DNA of 64,000 nt from Methylotenera_A sp031379885 (GTDB lineage Bacteria > Pseudomonadota > Gammaproteobacteria > Burkholderiales > Methylophilaceae): NCBI GenBank assembly GCA_031379885.1, contig JANNFN010000181.1:1-64000 (forward strand). The letters run 5' to 3'. The notes beneath the pieces are model-generated. The model saw nothing but the letters and a program-made list of their open reading frames with translations. It was not told the origin of the DNA and did no database searches. This document shows, in pieces, positions 50,696-60,304 of this stretch. Positions within the stretch are counted from its first letter, which is position 1. The number at the start of each line of letters is the position of its first letter. Both the position numbers and the translations under genes were made by a program.

Positions 50696-53600
50696 ATGAA
50701 CTCAAAAAATTTAGCTAACAATCACTTAGGCATTGAAGCGCAATTACGTGCTTTATTGCAAACGCGCATCCTCATTTTAGATGGTGCGATGGGTACCATG
50801 ATTCAGCAATATAAGCTGACTGAAGCAGATTATCGTGGCGATCGCTTTGTAGATTTTAAAGCGCCGGCTGGTCAGCGCGAGCTGTTTGTTAAGGGCAATA
50901 ACGAGCTGCTTAGCCTTACCCAGCCGCAAATCATTCAAGAAATTCACGAGCAATATTTGGCCGCAGGTGCGGATATTATTGAAACTAATACCTTTGGTGC
51001 AACCACTGTGGCGCAAGACGATTACCACATGGCGCATTTGGTTTATGAAATGAATGTGCAAGCGGCCAAACTGGCAAAAGCGGCTTGTTTAAAGTACAGC
51101 ACGCCTGATAAGCCTCGCTTCGTCGCGGGTGCATTAGGCCCAACGCCCAAAACTGCGAGCATTTCACCCGACGTAAACAACCCCGCGGCGCGCAATGTGA
51201 ATTTTGATCAGTTAGTGAATGCTTACTTAGAGCAAACGCGAGCATTGGTAGAAGGTGGTGCAGATATTTTAATGGTCGAAACTATCTTCGATACACTCAA
51301 TTGCAAAGCCGCGTTGTTTGCCATTGATACATTTTTTGAAGAACTTGGCTATAAATTGCCGATTATGATTTCAGGCACTGTGACCGATGCATCAGGCCGT
51401 ATTTTGTCAGGCCAAACCGTGACAGCATTTTGGCATTCTGTGCGGCATGCTAAACCGCTTACAGTGGGATTAAATTGCGCATTGGGGGCGACTTTAATGC
51501 GTCCATATGCTGAAGAAATATCCAAAATTGCCAATACTTTCGTGTGTATTTACCCTAACGCGGGACTACCAAATCCTATGTCCGATACGGGGTTTGATGA
51601 AACGCCAAATGTGACTTCTAGCTTAGTGAAAGAGTTTGCTGAAAGCGGCTTTATCAATATCGCGGGTGGTTGCTGCGGTACTACGCCAGCGCATATTAAT
51701 GCGATTTACGAACAAGTTAAAAACATTTCGCCTAGAAAGGTGCTCCAGCAGCCAATATCCATGCGCCTTGCAGGGCTAGAGCCTTTTATCATTAATGATG
51801 AGTCTTTATTCGTTAATGTCGGCGAGCGCACTAACGTCACCGGCAGTAAAGCCTTCGCACGCATGATCATTAACGAACAATATGAAGAAGCGCTTTCGGT
51901 AGCGCGACAACAGGTAGAGAATGGCGCGCAAGTCATCGATATCAACATGGATGAAGGCATGTTGGACGCCGTAAAAGCCATGACGCACTTTTTGAATTTA
52001 ATCGCCAGCGAGCCTGATATTGCGCGCGTCCCCGTGATGATTGACTCATCCAAATGGAGTGTGATCGAAGCTGGTTTAAAATGCGTGCAAGGCAAATCGA
52101 TTGTAAACTCGATTTCGATGAAAGAAGGCGAAAGCGAGTTTTTGCGCCAAGCCAAGCTGTGTCGCCGTTATGGCGCGGCAGTGATTGTGATGGCGTTTGA
52201 TGAAAAAGGTCAGGCGGATACGTTCGCACGTAAAACTGAAATTTGTAAACGCGCTTACGATTTATTAGTTGCGCAAGGTTTTCCGCCAGAAGACATTATT
52301 TTCGACCCGAATATTTTTGCCATTGCCACGGGCATTGAAGAGCATAACAACTATGCAGTGGATTTTATTAATGCCACGCGCTGGATTAAGCAAAACCTGC
52401 CGCACGCCAAAATATCAGGCGGGGTGTCAAATGTGAGCTTTAGTTTCCGCGGAAATGATCCTGCGCGAGAGGCGATTCATACTGTGTTTTTATATCACGC
52501 CATCAAGGCAGGTATGACCATGGGCATCGTCAATGCGGGCATGATGGGCATTTATGATGACCTTGCGCCTGAGTTAAAAGAACGCGTAGAAGACGTGGTG
52601 CTGAACAGGTGTGATGATGCCACCGAACGCATGATTGAAATCGCGGGCACGCTGGTGGCAGGTGGCAAAAAAGAGGCTGCAACGCTAGAATGGCGCGGCA
52701 CAGTAGATAGTCCTGTGAGCGTGAATAAACGCTTAGAGCACGCCATGGTACACGGGATCACTGATTTTATAGTAGAAGATACCGAAGAAGCGCGTGCGGC
52801 GGTTGAAAAATCGGGTGGCAGGCCAATTCACGTCATCGAAGGACCGTTGATGGATGGCATGAACGTGGTCGGTGATTTGTTTGGTCAAGGCAAAATGTTT
52901 TTGCCGCAAGTAGTTAAATCTGCCCGCGTCATGAAATCAGCAGTTGCGCATTTAATCCCGTTTATCGAGGCCGAAAAGTTGCTAGAGCAAGAACGCACGG
53001 GTGTGGTCGCTAAACCTAAAGGAAAAGTGGTGATTGCTACCGTAAAGGGCGATGTGCATGATATCGGCAAAAATATCGTGTCTGTCGTCTTGCAATGTAA
53101 TAACTTCGAGGTCGTCAATATGGGTGTAATGGTGCCAGTGGCGGAGATTTTAGCCATGGCCAAAGCCGAGAATGCTGACATTATTGGCTTGAGCGGCCTG
53201 ATTACGCCAAGCTTAGAAGAAATGGCGCACGTGGCAAAAGAAATGCAGCGCGACCCGTATTTTCAAGGTCAACAAATGCCCTTGCTGATTGGTGGCGCAA
53301 CCACTTCACGTGCGCATACCGCTGTAAAAATCGCTCCAAATTATGATGGCCCGGTGATTTACGTGCCAGATGCCTCGCGCTCGGTTTCGGTGATGCAAAA
53401 TCTACTAACACCAGAAACGCGTGGCGCGTATTTGGCCGAGATTCAGGCCGATTATCAAAAAGCGCGCACGCAACATGCCAATAAAAAAGGCGTGCCAATG
53501 CTCACAATTGCTAACGCACGTAAAAACAAAATGAAGCTCAGTTTTGATGGTGAAAACACGCCTGTGAAGCCTAAGTTTATTGGTCGACGTGTGTTTAAGA

Positions 53601-54478
53601 ATATTGATTTAAGCTTAATTGCGCAATATATCGATTGGGGTCCGTTTTTTCAAACTTGGGATTTAGCTGGCGCGTACCCTGCAATTTTGAGCGACAAAGT
53701 GGTGGGTGAAGCGGCGACGAAAGTGTTTGCAGAAGCGCAAACCATGTTGAAGAAAATCATCGATGGTCGCTGGCTTACCGCCAATGGCATAATTGCGCTA
53801 ATGCCAGCAAATACAGCGAATGATGACGACATTGAAATCTACACCGATGAAAGCCGCAGCCAAGTCGCGTTTACCTATTTCGGGTTGCGCCAACAAAGCG
53901 TTAAGCCAGTCATCGATGGCGTAGCCAGACCAAACCAATGTTTAAGCGACTTTATTGCGCCTAGAGGAACTGACGATTACATTGGTCTATTTGCTGTGAC
54001 TGCGGGCTTAGGCATTGAAAAAATCGAAAAACGGTTTATTGATACCAATGACGACTACAGCGGTATCATGTTCAAATCGCTGGCAGATAGGCTTGCCGAA
54101 GCCTTTGCAGAATACATGCACGAACGCATCCGCACCGATTTATGGGGCTACGCAAGCGATGAAAAACTATCAGTAGAAGAGCAAATAAAAGAACAATACC
54201 GTGGCATCCGCCCTGCGCCTGGCTACCCCGCATGCCCAGACCATACGGTTAAAGCGGATGTGTTTAATTTGCTGCAATGCGACGAAATCGGCATGACGCT
54301 TACAGAATCGTTTGCCATGCTGCCCGCTGCCGCGGTGTCAGGCTTCTACTTTGCACACAAAGAGGCTAAATATTTCAGCGTGGATAAAATCGGCACAGAC
54401 CAATTGGAAGATATGGCAAAACGTAGAAATTTGCCGAAAGACTATTTAGAGCGCTGGCTGGCACCTAATTTGGGTTAA
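50696..54478 (+). CDS. metH: Cobalamin-dependent methionine synthase
   Basis: 1260 residues, full-length. Homocysteine domain (residues 1-345) with zinc ligands GLNCALGA and GGCCGTTPAH. Pterin domain (about 365-650; LFVNVGERTNVTGSKAF, VIDINMDEGMLD). Cobalamin cap and binding domains (about 660-900), with the axial-His motif VKGDVHDIGKNIVSVV, then GLSGLITPSLEEM. AdoMet activation domain (about 930-1250; ILSDKVVGEAATKVF, DFIAPRGTDDYIGLFAVTAG, RPAPGYPACPDH). It methylates homocysteine using methyl-H4folate. The dispersed 12-base word sits in the link between the first two domains. Confidence 0.98.
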   Translation: MNSKNLANNHLGIEAQLRALLQTRILILDGAMGTMIQQYKLTEADYRGDRFVDFKAPAGQRELFVKGNNELLSLTQPQIIQEIHEQYLAAGADIIETNTFGATTVAQDDYHMAHLVYEMNVQAAKLAKAACLKYSTPDKPRFVAGALGPTPKTASISPDVNNPAARNVNFDQLVNAYLEQTRALVEGGADILMVETIFDTLNCKAALFAIDTFFEELGYKLPIMISGTVTDASGRILSGQTVTAFWHSVRHAKPLTVGLNCALGATLMRPYAEEISKIANTFVCIYPNAGLPNPMSDTGFDETPNVTSSLVKEFAESGFINIAGGCCGTTPAHINAIYEQVKNISPRKVLQQPISMRLAGLEPFIINDESLFVNVGERTNVTGSKAFARMIINEQYEEALSVARQQVENGAQVIDINMDEGMLDAVKAMTHFLNLIASEPDIARVPVMIDSSKWSVIEAGLKCVQGKSIVNSISMKEGESEFLRQAKLCRRYGAAVIVMAFDEKGQADTFARKTEICKRAYDLLVAQGFPPEDIIFDPNIFAIATGIEEHNNYAVDFINATRWIKQNLPHAKISGGVSNVSFSFRGNDPAREAIHTVFLYHAIKAGMTMGIVNAGMMGIYDDLAPELKERVEDVVLNRCDDATERMIEIAGTLVAGGKKEAATLEWRGTVDSPVSVNKRLEHAMVHGITDFIVEDTEEARAAVEKSGGRPIHVIEGPLMDGMNVVGDLFGQGKMFLPQVVKSARVMKSAVAHLIPFIEAEKLLEQERTGVVAKPKGKVVIATVKGDVHDIGKNIVSVVLQCNNFEVVNMGVMVPVAEILAMAKAENADIIGLSGLITPSLEEMAHVAKEMQRDPYFQGQQMPLLIGGATTSRAHTAVKIAPNYDGPVIYVPDASRSVSVMQNLLTPETRGAYLAEIQADYQKARTQHANKKGVPMLTIANARKNKMKLSFDGENTPVKPKFIGRRVFKNIDLSLIAQYIDWGPFFQTWDLAGAYPAILSDKVVGEAATKVFAEAQTMLKKIIDGRWLTANGIIALMPANTANDDDIEIYTDESRSQVAFTYFGLRQQSVKPVIDGVARPNQCLSDFIAPRGTDDYIGLFAVTAGLGIEKIEKRFIDTNDDYSGIMFKSLADRLAEAFAEYMHERIRTDLWGYASDEKLSVEEQIKEQYRGIRPAPGYPACPDHTVKADVFNLLQCDEIGMTLTESFAMLPAAAVSGFYFAHKEAKYFSVDKIGTDQLEDMAKRRNLPKDYLERWLAPNLG
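51754..51765 (+). repeat. Core word AATATCCATGCG inside metH
   Basis: Exact core, with flanks also matching the intergenic repeat: CCAATATCCATGCGCC followed by TTGCAGGGC. It reads as codons for P-I-S-M-R-L-A-G in the linker between the homocysteine and pterin domains, where R-L-A-G-L-E-P is conserved in MetH proteins as I know them. Confidence 0.85.
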
Positions 54479-54485
54479 CTTAATT

Positions 54486-55865
54486 ATGCATATTCACATT
54501 TTAGGTATTTGCGGCACATTTATGGGCGGTATTGCGGTGCTGGCGAAGCAGGCGGGGCATCGCGTGACGGGTTGCGATGCGAATGTATATCCGCCCATGA
54601 GTACACAACTTGAGGCACAAGGCATCGAGTTGATTGAAGGTTTTTCGCCTGAGCAAACCAAGCTAAACCCCGATATTTATGTGATTGGTAACGTGGTGAC
54701 GCGCGGCAATCCGTTGATGGAGGAAATACTCAATCAAGGTTTGCCATATATCTCAGGTCCACAATGGCTGGCGGAGAATGTGCTGCAAGGCAAGTGGGTG
54801 CTTGCTGTGGCAGGTACACATGGTAAAACTACAACAGCTTCAATGTTGGCGTGGATATTAGAATACGCTGGTTTAGCACCTGGCTTTTTGATTGGCGGTG
54901 TGCCAGAAAACTTTGGTATTTCTGCGCGCTTGCCTCAGGTTCCAAAACAAGATGCAAAAAGCATTTCGCCATTTTTTGTGATTGAGGCGGATGAATACGA
55001 TACCGCGTTTTTTGATAAACGTTCCAAGTTCGTGCACTATCGTCCGCGCACGGCGATTTTGAACAACTTGGAATTCGACCACGCGGATATTTTTGATGAT
55101 TTAGCGGCAATTGAAAAACAGTTTTACCATTTGGTACGCACCGTTCCACAAAATGGCTTGATTGTGAGTAATGGTAAAGAAGCGAGTTTAAAAAGAGTTA
55201 TCGAAAAAGGTTGTTGGACTCCAGTAGAGCAGTTTGGCACAGATGCTGATTGGCAAGCGGCCAATGCACATGGTGATGGAAGTTTTGATGTGCTGTTTAA
55301 AGACAAGTTACAAGGGCGCGTGACGTGGGATTTGCTGGGTGAGCATAACCGCATGAATGCGCTTGCCAGCATTGCCGCGGCGCGCCATGTAGGTGTTTCG
55401 GTAGAAATGAGTATAGCTGCGTTGGGTGAGTTTAAAAATGTAAAACGCCGCATGGAAACCAAAGGCGTGGTGAATAACATTACCGTGTACGATGATTTTG
55501 CACATCATCCCACTGCGATTGAAACCACTATAGCTGGCCTGCGCGCTAAGGTAGGCAAGGCACGAATTTTGGCGGTGCTAGAACCTCGTTCAAACACCAT
55601 GAAGTTGGGTGTGATGAAAAATGCCTTACCTGCAAGTTTAAAAGAGGCTGATTTAGTGTTTTGCTATGAGGCGAATTTAGGCTGGGATGCAGCCGAAGCA
55701 TTAAAACCTATTGCAAATAAAGCCAAAACGTTTGATGATTTGACTATGCTAGTAAATGAAATTTGCAAAGTTGCCAAATTTGGCGACCATATTTTAGTAA
55801 TGAGCAATGGCGGCTTTGGTGGCGTACATCAAAAAATTCTTGATGGGCTTTTAGGAAAAATATAA
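54486..55865 (+). CDS. mpl: Murein tripeptide ligase (Mpl)
   Basis: 459 residues of the Mur ligase family. P-loop GTHGKTTTASMLAW, the recycling-enzyme start ILGICGTFMGGIAVLAKQAGHRVTG, FFVIEADEYDTAFFDKRSKFVHY, DLLGEHNRMNALASIAAARH, VYDDFAHHPTAIETTIAGLR. It joins recycled L-Ala-gamma-D-Glu-meso-Dap tripeptide to UDP-MurNAc, saving cell-wall peptides. It is seven bases after metH and close before the TonB-like gene. Confidence 0.96.
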   Translation: MHIHILGICGTFMGGIAVLAKQAGHRVTGCDANVYPPMSTQLEAQGIELIEGFSPEQTKLNPDIYVIGNVVTRGNPLMEEILNQGLPYISGPQWLAENVLQGKWVLAVAGTHGKTTTASMLAWILEYAGLAPGFLIGGVPENFGISARLPQVPKQDAKSISPFFVIEADEYDTAFFDKRSKFVHYRPRTAILNNLEFDHADIFDDLAAIEKQFYHLVRTVPQNGLIVSNGKEASLKRVIEKGCWTPVEQFGTDADWQAANAHGDGSFDVLFKDKLQGRVTWDLLGEHNRMNALASIAAARHVGVSVEMSIAALGEFKNVKRRMETKGVVNNITVYDDFAHHPTAIETTIAGLRAKVGKARILAVLEPRSNTMKLGVMKNALPASLKEADLVFCYEANLGWDAAEALKPIANKAKTFDDLTMLVNEICKVAKFGDHILVMSNGGFGGVHQKILDGLLGKI

Positions 55866-55867
55866 GT

Positions 55868-56854
55868 TTGAACGCTACGGTTCAAAAGGCAAATAAAGTG
55901 ACATCGGCGGCGCAAGTCAGCCATAAAACGATGGATGCAATGAAAATTGCCATCGTGATATCTGTGTTTGTTCACGCAATCATATTAACTATCAAATTTC
56001 AGCCAGAACTTAAAAGGCTTGCTGACCATTTACCTTCATTGGATGTTGTTCTTGTTAATTCGAAAACAAAAAATGCGCCAGATAAAGCGGAATTGTTAGC
56101 GCAGGCTAATTTAGACCGCGGCGGCAATACCGATGCTAACCGCAAAATGAAAACGGCGCTGCCAGCACCCAAAGAAAAAACCGCCGAAGTCATATTAAAA
56201 CCCAATGCCAAAGCCCAAAGTGCGGCTAAATCGGCCAAATTAAAGGCGCAAGAAGCGCGCGAACAAAAGCGCGTAGATGAGTTGGAAAAACAAGCGCAAG
56301 AGTTACTCACACAGATTAAAGCCAGCAAACCAATTGAGTCGAACCCTACACAAAACGCAGCTTCTGCTGATCCCGAACAAGGTGAGCAAAAAGCGAAAGC
56401 AAAATCGTTAGATCGTACGGAGTTGATTGCCGCAAGTTTAGAAATGGATAGGCTACAGGCGCAAATCGCAAAACAACAGGATGAATATCAAAAGCGGCCT
56501 AAAAGAAAGTTTATTGGCGCGCGCACCAAAGAGTATCGCTTTGCTTTGTATGTAGAATCGTGGCGACAAAAAGTGGAACGTATCGGCAATATGAATTACC
56601 CTGAGGCGGCAAAAGCGCAAAAACTATATGGTCAACTTCGCATGACGGTATCAATTAAAGCCGATGGAAGCCTAGAAAGCGTGATTATTGATCAAAAATC
56701 AAATTATCCTGTGTTAGATGAAGCCGCTAAACGCATTGTAGAATTGGCTGCGCCGTATGCGGTTTTTCCTGAAGATATTAAGAAAGATACTGATATTTTA
56801 AGCATCACCCGCACATGGACTTTTACCCAAGAAGATTCCTTAGAAACACAATGA
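55868..56854 (+). CDS. TonB-like energy transducer
   Basis: 328 residues. One membrane helix near residues 25-45 (IAIVISVFVHAIILTIKF), a long charged, partly coiled-coil region (KAKLKAQEAREQKRVDELEKQAQELL), then a TonB C-terminal domain (about 225-320: RFALYVESWRQKVERIGNMNYPEAAKAQKLYGQLRMTVSI, DEAAKRIVELAAPYAVFPEDI). It would couple inner-membrane energy to an outer-membrane receptor. TTG start at 55868 after AGGA; the next ATG is at 55931. The exbB/exbD genes are not in the window. Overlaps the ferredoxin gene by four bases. Confidence 0.85.
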   Translation: MNATVQKANKVTSAAQVSHKTMDAMKIAIVISVFVHAIILTIKFQPELKRLADHLPSLDVVLVNSKTKNAPDKAELLAQANLDRGGNTDANRKMKTALPAPKEKTAEVILKPNAKAQSAAKSAKLKAQEAREQKRVDELEKQAQELLTQIKASKPIESNPTQNAASADPEQGEQKAKAKSLDRTELIAASLEMDRLQAQIAKQQDEYQKRPKRKFIGARTKEYRFALYVESWRQKVERIGNMNYPEAAKAQKLYGQLRMTVSIKADGSLESVIIDQKSNYPVLDEAAKRIVELAAPYAVFPEDIKKDTDILSITRTWTFTQEDSLETQ

Positions 56855-57165
56855 CTAATTTTTATAAATACCACGTATTTTTCTGCTTAAATCAACGCGA
56901 TAACGGCGAGGCTTGTTGTGCAGACAAAGGTGCAGAAGCGGCGTTTGATTACATGAAAGCACAGGTGAAAAAGCTGGGTTTAAATGGCGAAGGCAAAGTG
57001 CGTATTAATCGCTCAGGTTGTTTGGATAGATGTGGCCTTGGGCCAATTATGGTGGTTTATCCGCAAGCCGTTTGGTACACCTTTGTTGATAATGAAGATA
57101 TCGATGAAATTATCTCTAATCATTTACAGAGCGGAAAAGTGGTGGAACGATTGGCGGTAGATTAA
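56851..57165 (+). CDS. Thioredoxin-like [2Fe-2S] ferredoxin
   Basis: 104 residues. The start MTNFYKYHVFFCLNQR..., GEACCADKG, and INRSGCLDRCGLGPIMVVYP give the four cysteines (C-x...C-C and C-x3-C) of the (2Fe-2S) ferredoxin family related to NuoE. Its partner is unknown. The ATG overlaps the TonB stop (ATGA), so the two are translationally coupled. Confidence 0.88.
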   Translation: MTNFYKYHVFFCLNQRDNGEACCADKGAEAAFDYMKAQVKKLGLNGEGKVRINRSGCLDRCGLGPIMVVYPQAVWYTFVDNEDIDEIISNHLQSGKVVERLAVD

Positions 57166-57279
57166 AGCTAATGCCTTAAGACCGCAAGCCAGTCCTTGGC
57201 TTCCCCAATTTGTTAAGCCACTAAAGTGGAAAGCAAAGTGTGAAGGGTCTTCCCAATGGAATATATGCGTTAAAGCGCA

Positions 57280-57705
57280 TTATTCACATGTGATATGCGC
57301 TTTTATTTTGTCTTTTAGCGATAAAATTGATGCTCTGGAAGGCGCATGGATATTGGGCCGCAGGGTGTCATTTCTAGCCACTCCCCAGTGTGAATTGGGA
57401 AAATGTTTGTCGTTTTCAAAGCGTGGAATGATATGCCAATGCAGATGCGGTGTTTTGTTGCCCAAACTGGCTAAATTGATTTTATCAGGCTGAATGATTT
57501 CACGCATGGCGGTCTCAACCGCAAACACCGTTTTCATCATACGCGCGCGCTGTGGCGGCGCTAAATCGGTCATTTCTTTGATATGTTCAATCAGCTCAAC
57601 GCGGCAATAGGCTGGGTAATCCGCATCATTTAATAACACGACACGGCAAAAATCATCTTGCCATAATACTTCGTGCGGCGTTGGCTTGCATAAATCACAA
57701 GTCAT
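57280..57705 (-). CDS. HIT-family nucleotide hydrolase
   Basis: 141 residues. The HIT triad is HLHWHIIPRF (H-x-H-x-H) and the N-terminal CDLCKP, RVVLLNDADYPAYCRVELIEH and SLGNKTPHLHWH fit the family. It would cleave adenylylated or nucleoside-phosphoramidate compounds. The dispersed 12-base word lies in the C-terminal part (coding for R-P-N-I-H-A-P). Last gene of the ispH-nudB-nadA run; the start overlaps the nadA stop by one base. Confidence 0.88.
   Translation of the reverse strand: MTCDLCKPTPHEVLWQDDFCRVVLLNDADYPAYCRVELIEHIKEMTDLAPPQRARMMKTVFAVETAMREIIQPDKINLASLGNKTPHLHWHIIPRFENDKHFPNSHWGVARNDTLRPNIHAPSRASILSLKDKIKAHITCE
57343..57354 (-). repeat. Core word AATATCCATGCG inside the HIT-family gene
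   Basis: Exact core on the coding strand, and about 35 bases of flanks resemble the intergenic copies (CCCTGC...CCTTCCAGAGCATC). The translated segment lies after the HIT motif in a part of the protein that I expect to be variable. Confidence 0.85.
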
Positions 57706-58814
57706 TACGATGCAGCAAGCATGCGGTCTAACGTGAGTTTTGCTAATTTAGCATCGTGCGCTGGTACTTTGATTTGATTCACAATATTACCTTCGGCCAA
57801 GTTTTCTAGCGTCCAAGCCAAATGTTGTGGGTCAATGCGCGCCATGGTCGAGCATTCGCACACTACATGGCTCATAAATTGTACAAGTTTGCCTTCTGAT
57901 TTCATTTGCTCGGCTAAGCGATTTACCAAATTAAGCTCTGTGCCAACTAGCCATTTGGTGTTGGGGGCGGCCTCACTCACGGTGCGCAAAATATACTCGG
58001 TAGAACCCACATAATCAGAATTTAAACACACTTCAAATGGCGCTTCTGGGTGCGAAATCACGATACCATCAGGATGATCAGCGCGAAATTTGGTGATATT
58101 TTGCAGACGGAACATTTGATGCACCGCGCAATGGCCTTTCCATAACAAAATTTTGGCGTTTTTAATTTCTTCAACCGTCAAGCCGCCTTGTGGTTGATCT
58201 GGATCCCAAATTGGCATTTGCTCTAGAGGAATGCCCATTTTATGGCCACTCCAGCGACCTAAGTTTTGGTCCGGGAAGAACAATACTTTTTCGCGTTGCT
58301 TAAAGCTCCATTCTAAAACCTTTGGCGCGTTAGTGCTGGTGCACACAATACCGCCATGCTCACCGCAAAAAGCTTTTAAATCGGCGGCTGAGTTAATGTA
58401 GGTAACAGGCGTGATGGTCTCATCAAAATTTAGCACTTTGCTCAGTTCACGATAGCTACGCTCGACTTTGGCTAAATTAGCCATATCGGCCATAGAGCAG
58501 CCTGCAGCAAGGTCTGGCAACACAACGATTTGTTCTGGGCGACTTAAAATATCCGCTACTTCAGCCATAAAATGCACGCCCAAAAACACGATAAATTCAG
58601 CATCTAAGTTTTCAGTATAGCGTGAGAGTTTAAGTGAGTCACCCGTGAAATCAGCGTGGCGGTAGACACCCTCATTTTGATAATGGTGGCCTAAAATCAC
58701 CAAGCGCTTGCCGAGCTTAGCACGCGCAGCGATGATGCGACGCTGGCAATCGGCATCGTCAACGGCTTGGAATTTCTCAAATTTAATCGGTATTGATTGT
58801 AGAGTTGTTTGCAT
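57705..58814 (-). CDS. nadA: Quinolinate synthase A
   Basis: 369 residues. NadA condenses iminoaspartate with dihydroxyacetone phosphate to quinolinate, on the NAD pathway, with a [4Fe-4S] cluster. Family motifs: VILGHHYQNEGVYRHADFTGDSLKLSRY, AGCSMADMA, GIVCTSTNAPKVLEW, FFPDQNLGRWSGHKMG, ISHPEAPFEVCLNSDYVGST and VVCECSTMARIDPQHLAWTLE; cysteines in AGCSM, VCTST and VCECS supply cluster ligands. Precedes the HIT gene with a one-base overlap. Confidence 0.96.
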   Translation of the reverse strand: MQTTLQSIPIKFEKFQAVDDADCQRRIIAARAKLGKRLVILGHHYQNEGVYRHADFTGDSLKLSRYTENLDAEFIVFLGVHFMAEVADILSRPEQIVVLPDLAAGCSMADMANLAKVERSYRELSKVLNFDETITPVTYINSAADLKAFCGEHGGIVCTSTNAPKVLEWSFKQREKVLFFPDQNLGRWSGHKMGIPLEQMPIWDPDQPQGGLTVEEIKNAKILLWKGHCAVHQMFRLQNITKFRADHPDGIVISHPEAPFEVCLNSDYVGSTEYILRTVSEAAPNTKWLVGTELNLVNRLAEQMKSEGKLVQFMSHVVCECSTMARIDPQHLAWTLENLAEGNIVNQIKVPAHDAKLAKLTLDRMLAAS

Positions 58815-58824
58815 AATTTCTATT

Positions 58825-59274
58825 TTATAACGTTAATTGGTGCAATTCACCTAATCTTTTCAAAGCATCTACATTTGTCCAAGAAAACACGCGTGTAGCA
58901 GCCTCTCGCCAATCTACCCATTCGAAGTGAACATGCTCGTTTGGTGCTAATTTGATTGGTAATTGTGACGGTAGTTCTAAACCAAATAAATGTTCCGTAT
59001 TTTCTACAATGCCTGGCGCATAACGGTGACGCCAATGCGGGTAAATTTCATACACATTCGATGCATGCCAATCTTGCAAATCGTACTTAGTTGCATCTAG
59101 TCCTGTTTCTTCAAAAACCTCGCGGATGGCGGCTTGCAGCGGCGTTTCATTGCCCTCAATACTGCCCGTAACTGATTGCCAAAAACCTGCTTTATCTGCA
59201 CGCTCCATCATTAATACTTGTAAATCTGGCGTATAAATAAGCACCAGCGCGGAGATAGGTGTTTTATGTTTCAA
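58825..59274 (-). CDS. nudB: Dihydroneopterin triphosphate diphosphatase (NudB)
   Basis: 149 residues with a Nudix box: GSIEGNETPLQAAIREVFEETGLDA (G-x5-E-x7-R-E-x-x-E-E-x-G). NudB-type residues are present upstream (LMMERADKAGFWQSVTGS) and downstream (YEIYPHWRHRYAPGIVENTEHLFGLEL). It hydrolyses dihydroneopterin triphosphate in folate biosynthesis. The start overlaps the ispH stop by four bases (ATGA). Confidence 0.93.
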   Translation of the reverse strand: MKHKTPISALVLIYTPDLQVLMMERADKAGFWQSVTGSIEGNETPLQAAIREVFEETGLDATKYDLQDWHASNVYEIYPHWRHRYAPGIVENTEHLFGLELPSQLPIKLAPNEHVHFEWVDWREAATRVFSWTNVDALKRLGELHQLTL

Positions 59275-60233
59275 AGTGATGTTTTATTGGGTGCGGAAGT
59301 TAAATTTTTAGGTAGTTGAAACACTACGCTTTCAACCACACCATGTAACTCTTGTACTTCGTTAGCACCAAGTTGCTGTAGTTTAGCAATGACTTCTTTC
59401 ACTAAAATTTCGGGTGCAGAGGCACCAGCTGAAACGCCAATTTTCTTTTTAGCCACCAGCCATTCAGCTTTTAAGTGAGAAGCATTATCTACCATGTAAG
59501 CCTCGACACCCTGATTTTGTGCGACTTCGCGCAGTCTATTGGAGTTTGAACTATTGGGCGAGCCAACGATAATGACCAAATCGCAATCTTTTGCCATGAT
59601 TTTTACTGCATCTTGGCGGTTTTGCGTTGCGTAACAAATATCATCACTCTTTGGCGCGTGGATATTTGGGAAGCGCTGATGCAACGCATTAATCACCAAA
59701 GCCGCATCGTCCATAGATAGCGTAGTTTGCGTCACAAATGCAAGTTGTTCAGCATCTTTTACTGTCAGATGCGCCACATCTTCTGGTGTTTCCACTAAGT
59801 ACATGCCCTGTTCGCTTTGCCCCATAGTGCCTTCAACTTCAGGGTGGCCTTTATGACCTATCATCACAATTTCCATTCCCGCTTTACGCATTTTTGCGAC
59901 TTCAATATGTACCTTAGTAACAAGTGGGCATGTGGCGTCAAAAGCCGTTAATCCGCGCGATTCTGCCTCAATTCGCACCGCTTTAGAAACGCCGTGTGCA
60001 CTAAAAATTACCGTGCTTCCAGTGGGGATTTTATCCAGTTCATCTACAAAAATGGCCCCTTTTGCACGTAGTTCATCCACCACAAATTTGTTGTGTACAA
60101 CCTCGTTGCGCACATAAATCGGCGCACCAAATTTTTCTAAGGCTTGTTCAACAATAATAATGGCGCGATCTACCCCCGCGCAGAAGCCGCGTGGGTTAGC
60201 GAGTACAATGTCTGTTTTCTCAATCGTATTCAA
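59271..60233 (-). CDS. ispH: 4-hydroxy-3-methylbut-2-enyl diphosphate reductase (LytB)
   Basis: 320 residues. Cluster cysteines are in GFCAGVDRAI, DATCPLVTKVH and DDICYATQNRQ. Also present: NEVVHNKFVVDELRAKGAIFVDELDKIPTG, MIGHKGHPEVEGTMGQ and NSSNSNRLREVAQ. It performs the last step of the non-mevalonate isoprenoid pathway. First gene of ispH-nudB-nadA-HIT; the stop overlaps the nudB start. Confidence 0.97.
   Translation of the reverse strand: MNTIEKTDIVLANPRGFCAGVDRAIIIVEQALEKFGAPIYVRNEVVHNKFVVDELRAKGAIFVDELDKIPTGSTVIFSAHGVSKAVRIEAESRGLTAFDATCPLVTKVHIEVAKMRKAGMEIVMIGHKGHPEVEGTMGQSEQGMYLVETPEDVAHLTVKDAEQLAFVTQTTLSMDDAALVINALHQRFPNIHAPKSDDICYATQNRQDAVKIMAKDCDLVIIVGSPNSSNSNRLREVAQNQGVEAYMVDNASHLKAEWLVAKKKIGVSAGASAPEILVKEVIAKLQQLGANEVQELHGVVESVVFQLPKNLTSAPNKTSL
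59655..59666 (-). repeat. Near-core word AATATCCACGCG inside ispH
   Basis: One base from the core on the coding strand. It reads as codons for N-I-H-A in FPNIHAPKSDD. Because the surrounding protein is conserved this could be chance, so it is counted only as a near match. Confidence 0.5.
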
Positions 60234-60304
60234 ATCGTTATCTCAAATGATATAAGGGATAGCTTAATTAGGTATAATTGCACAAATTTTTAACAAATCA
60301 TTTT

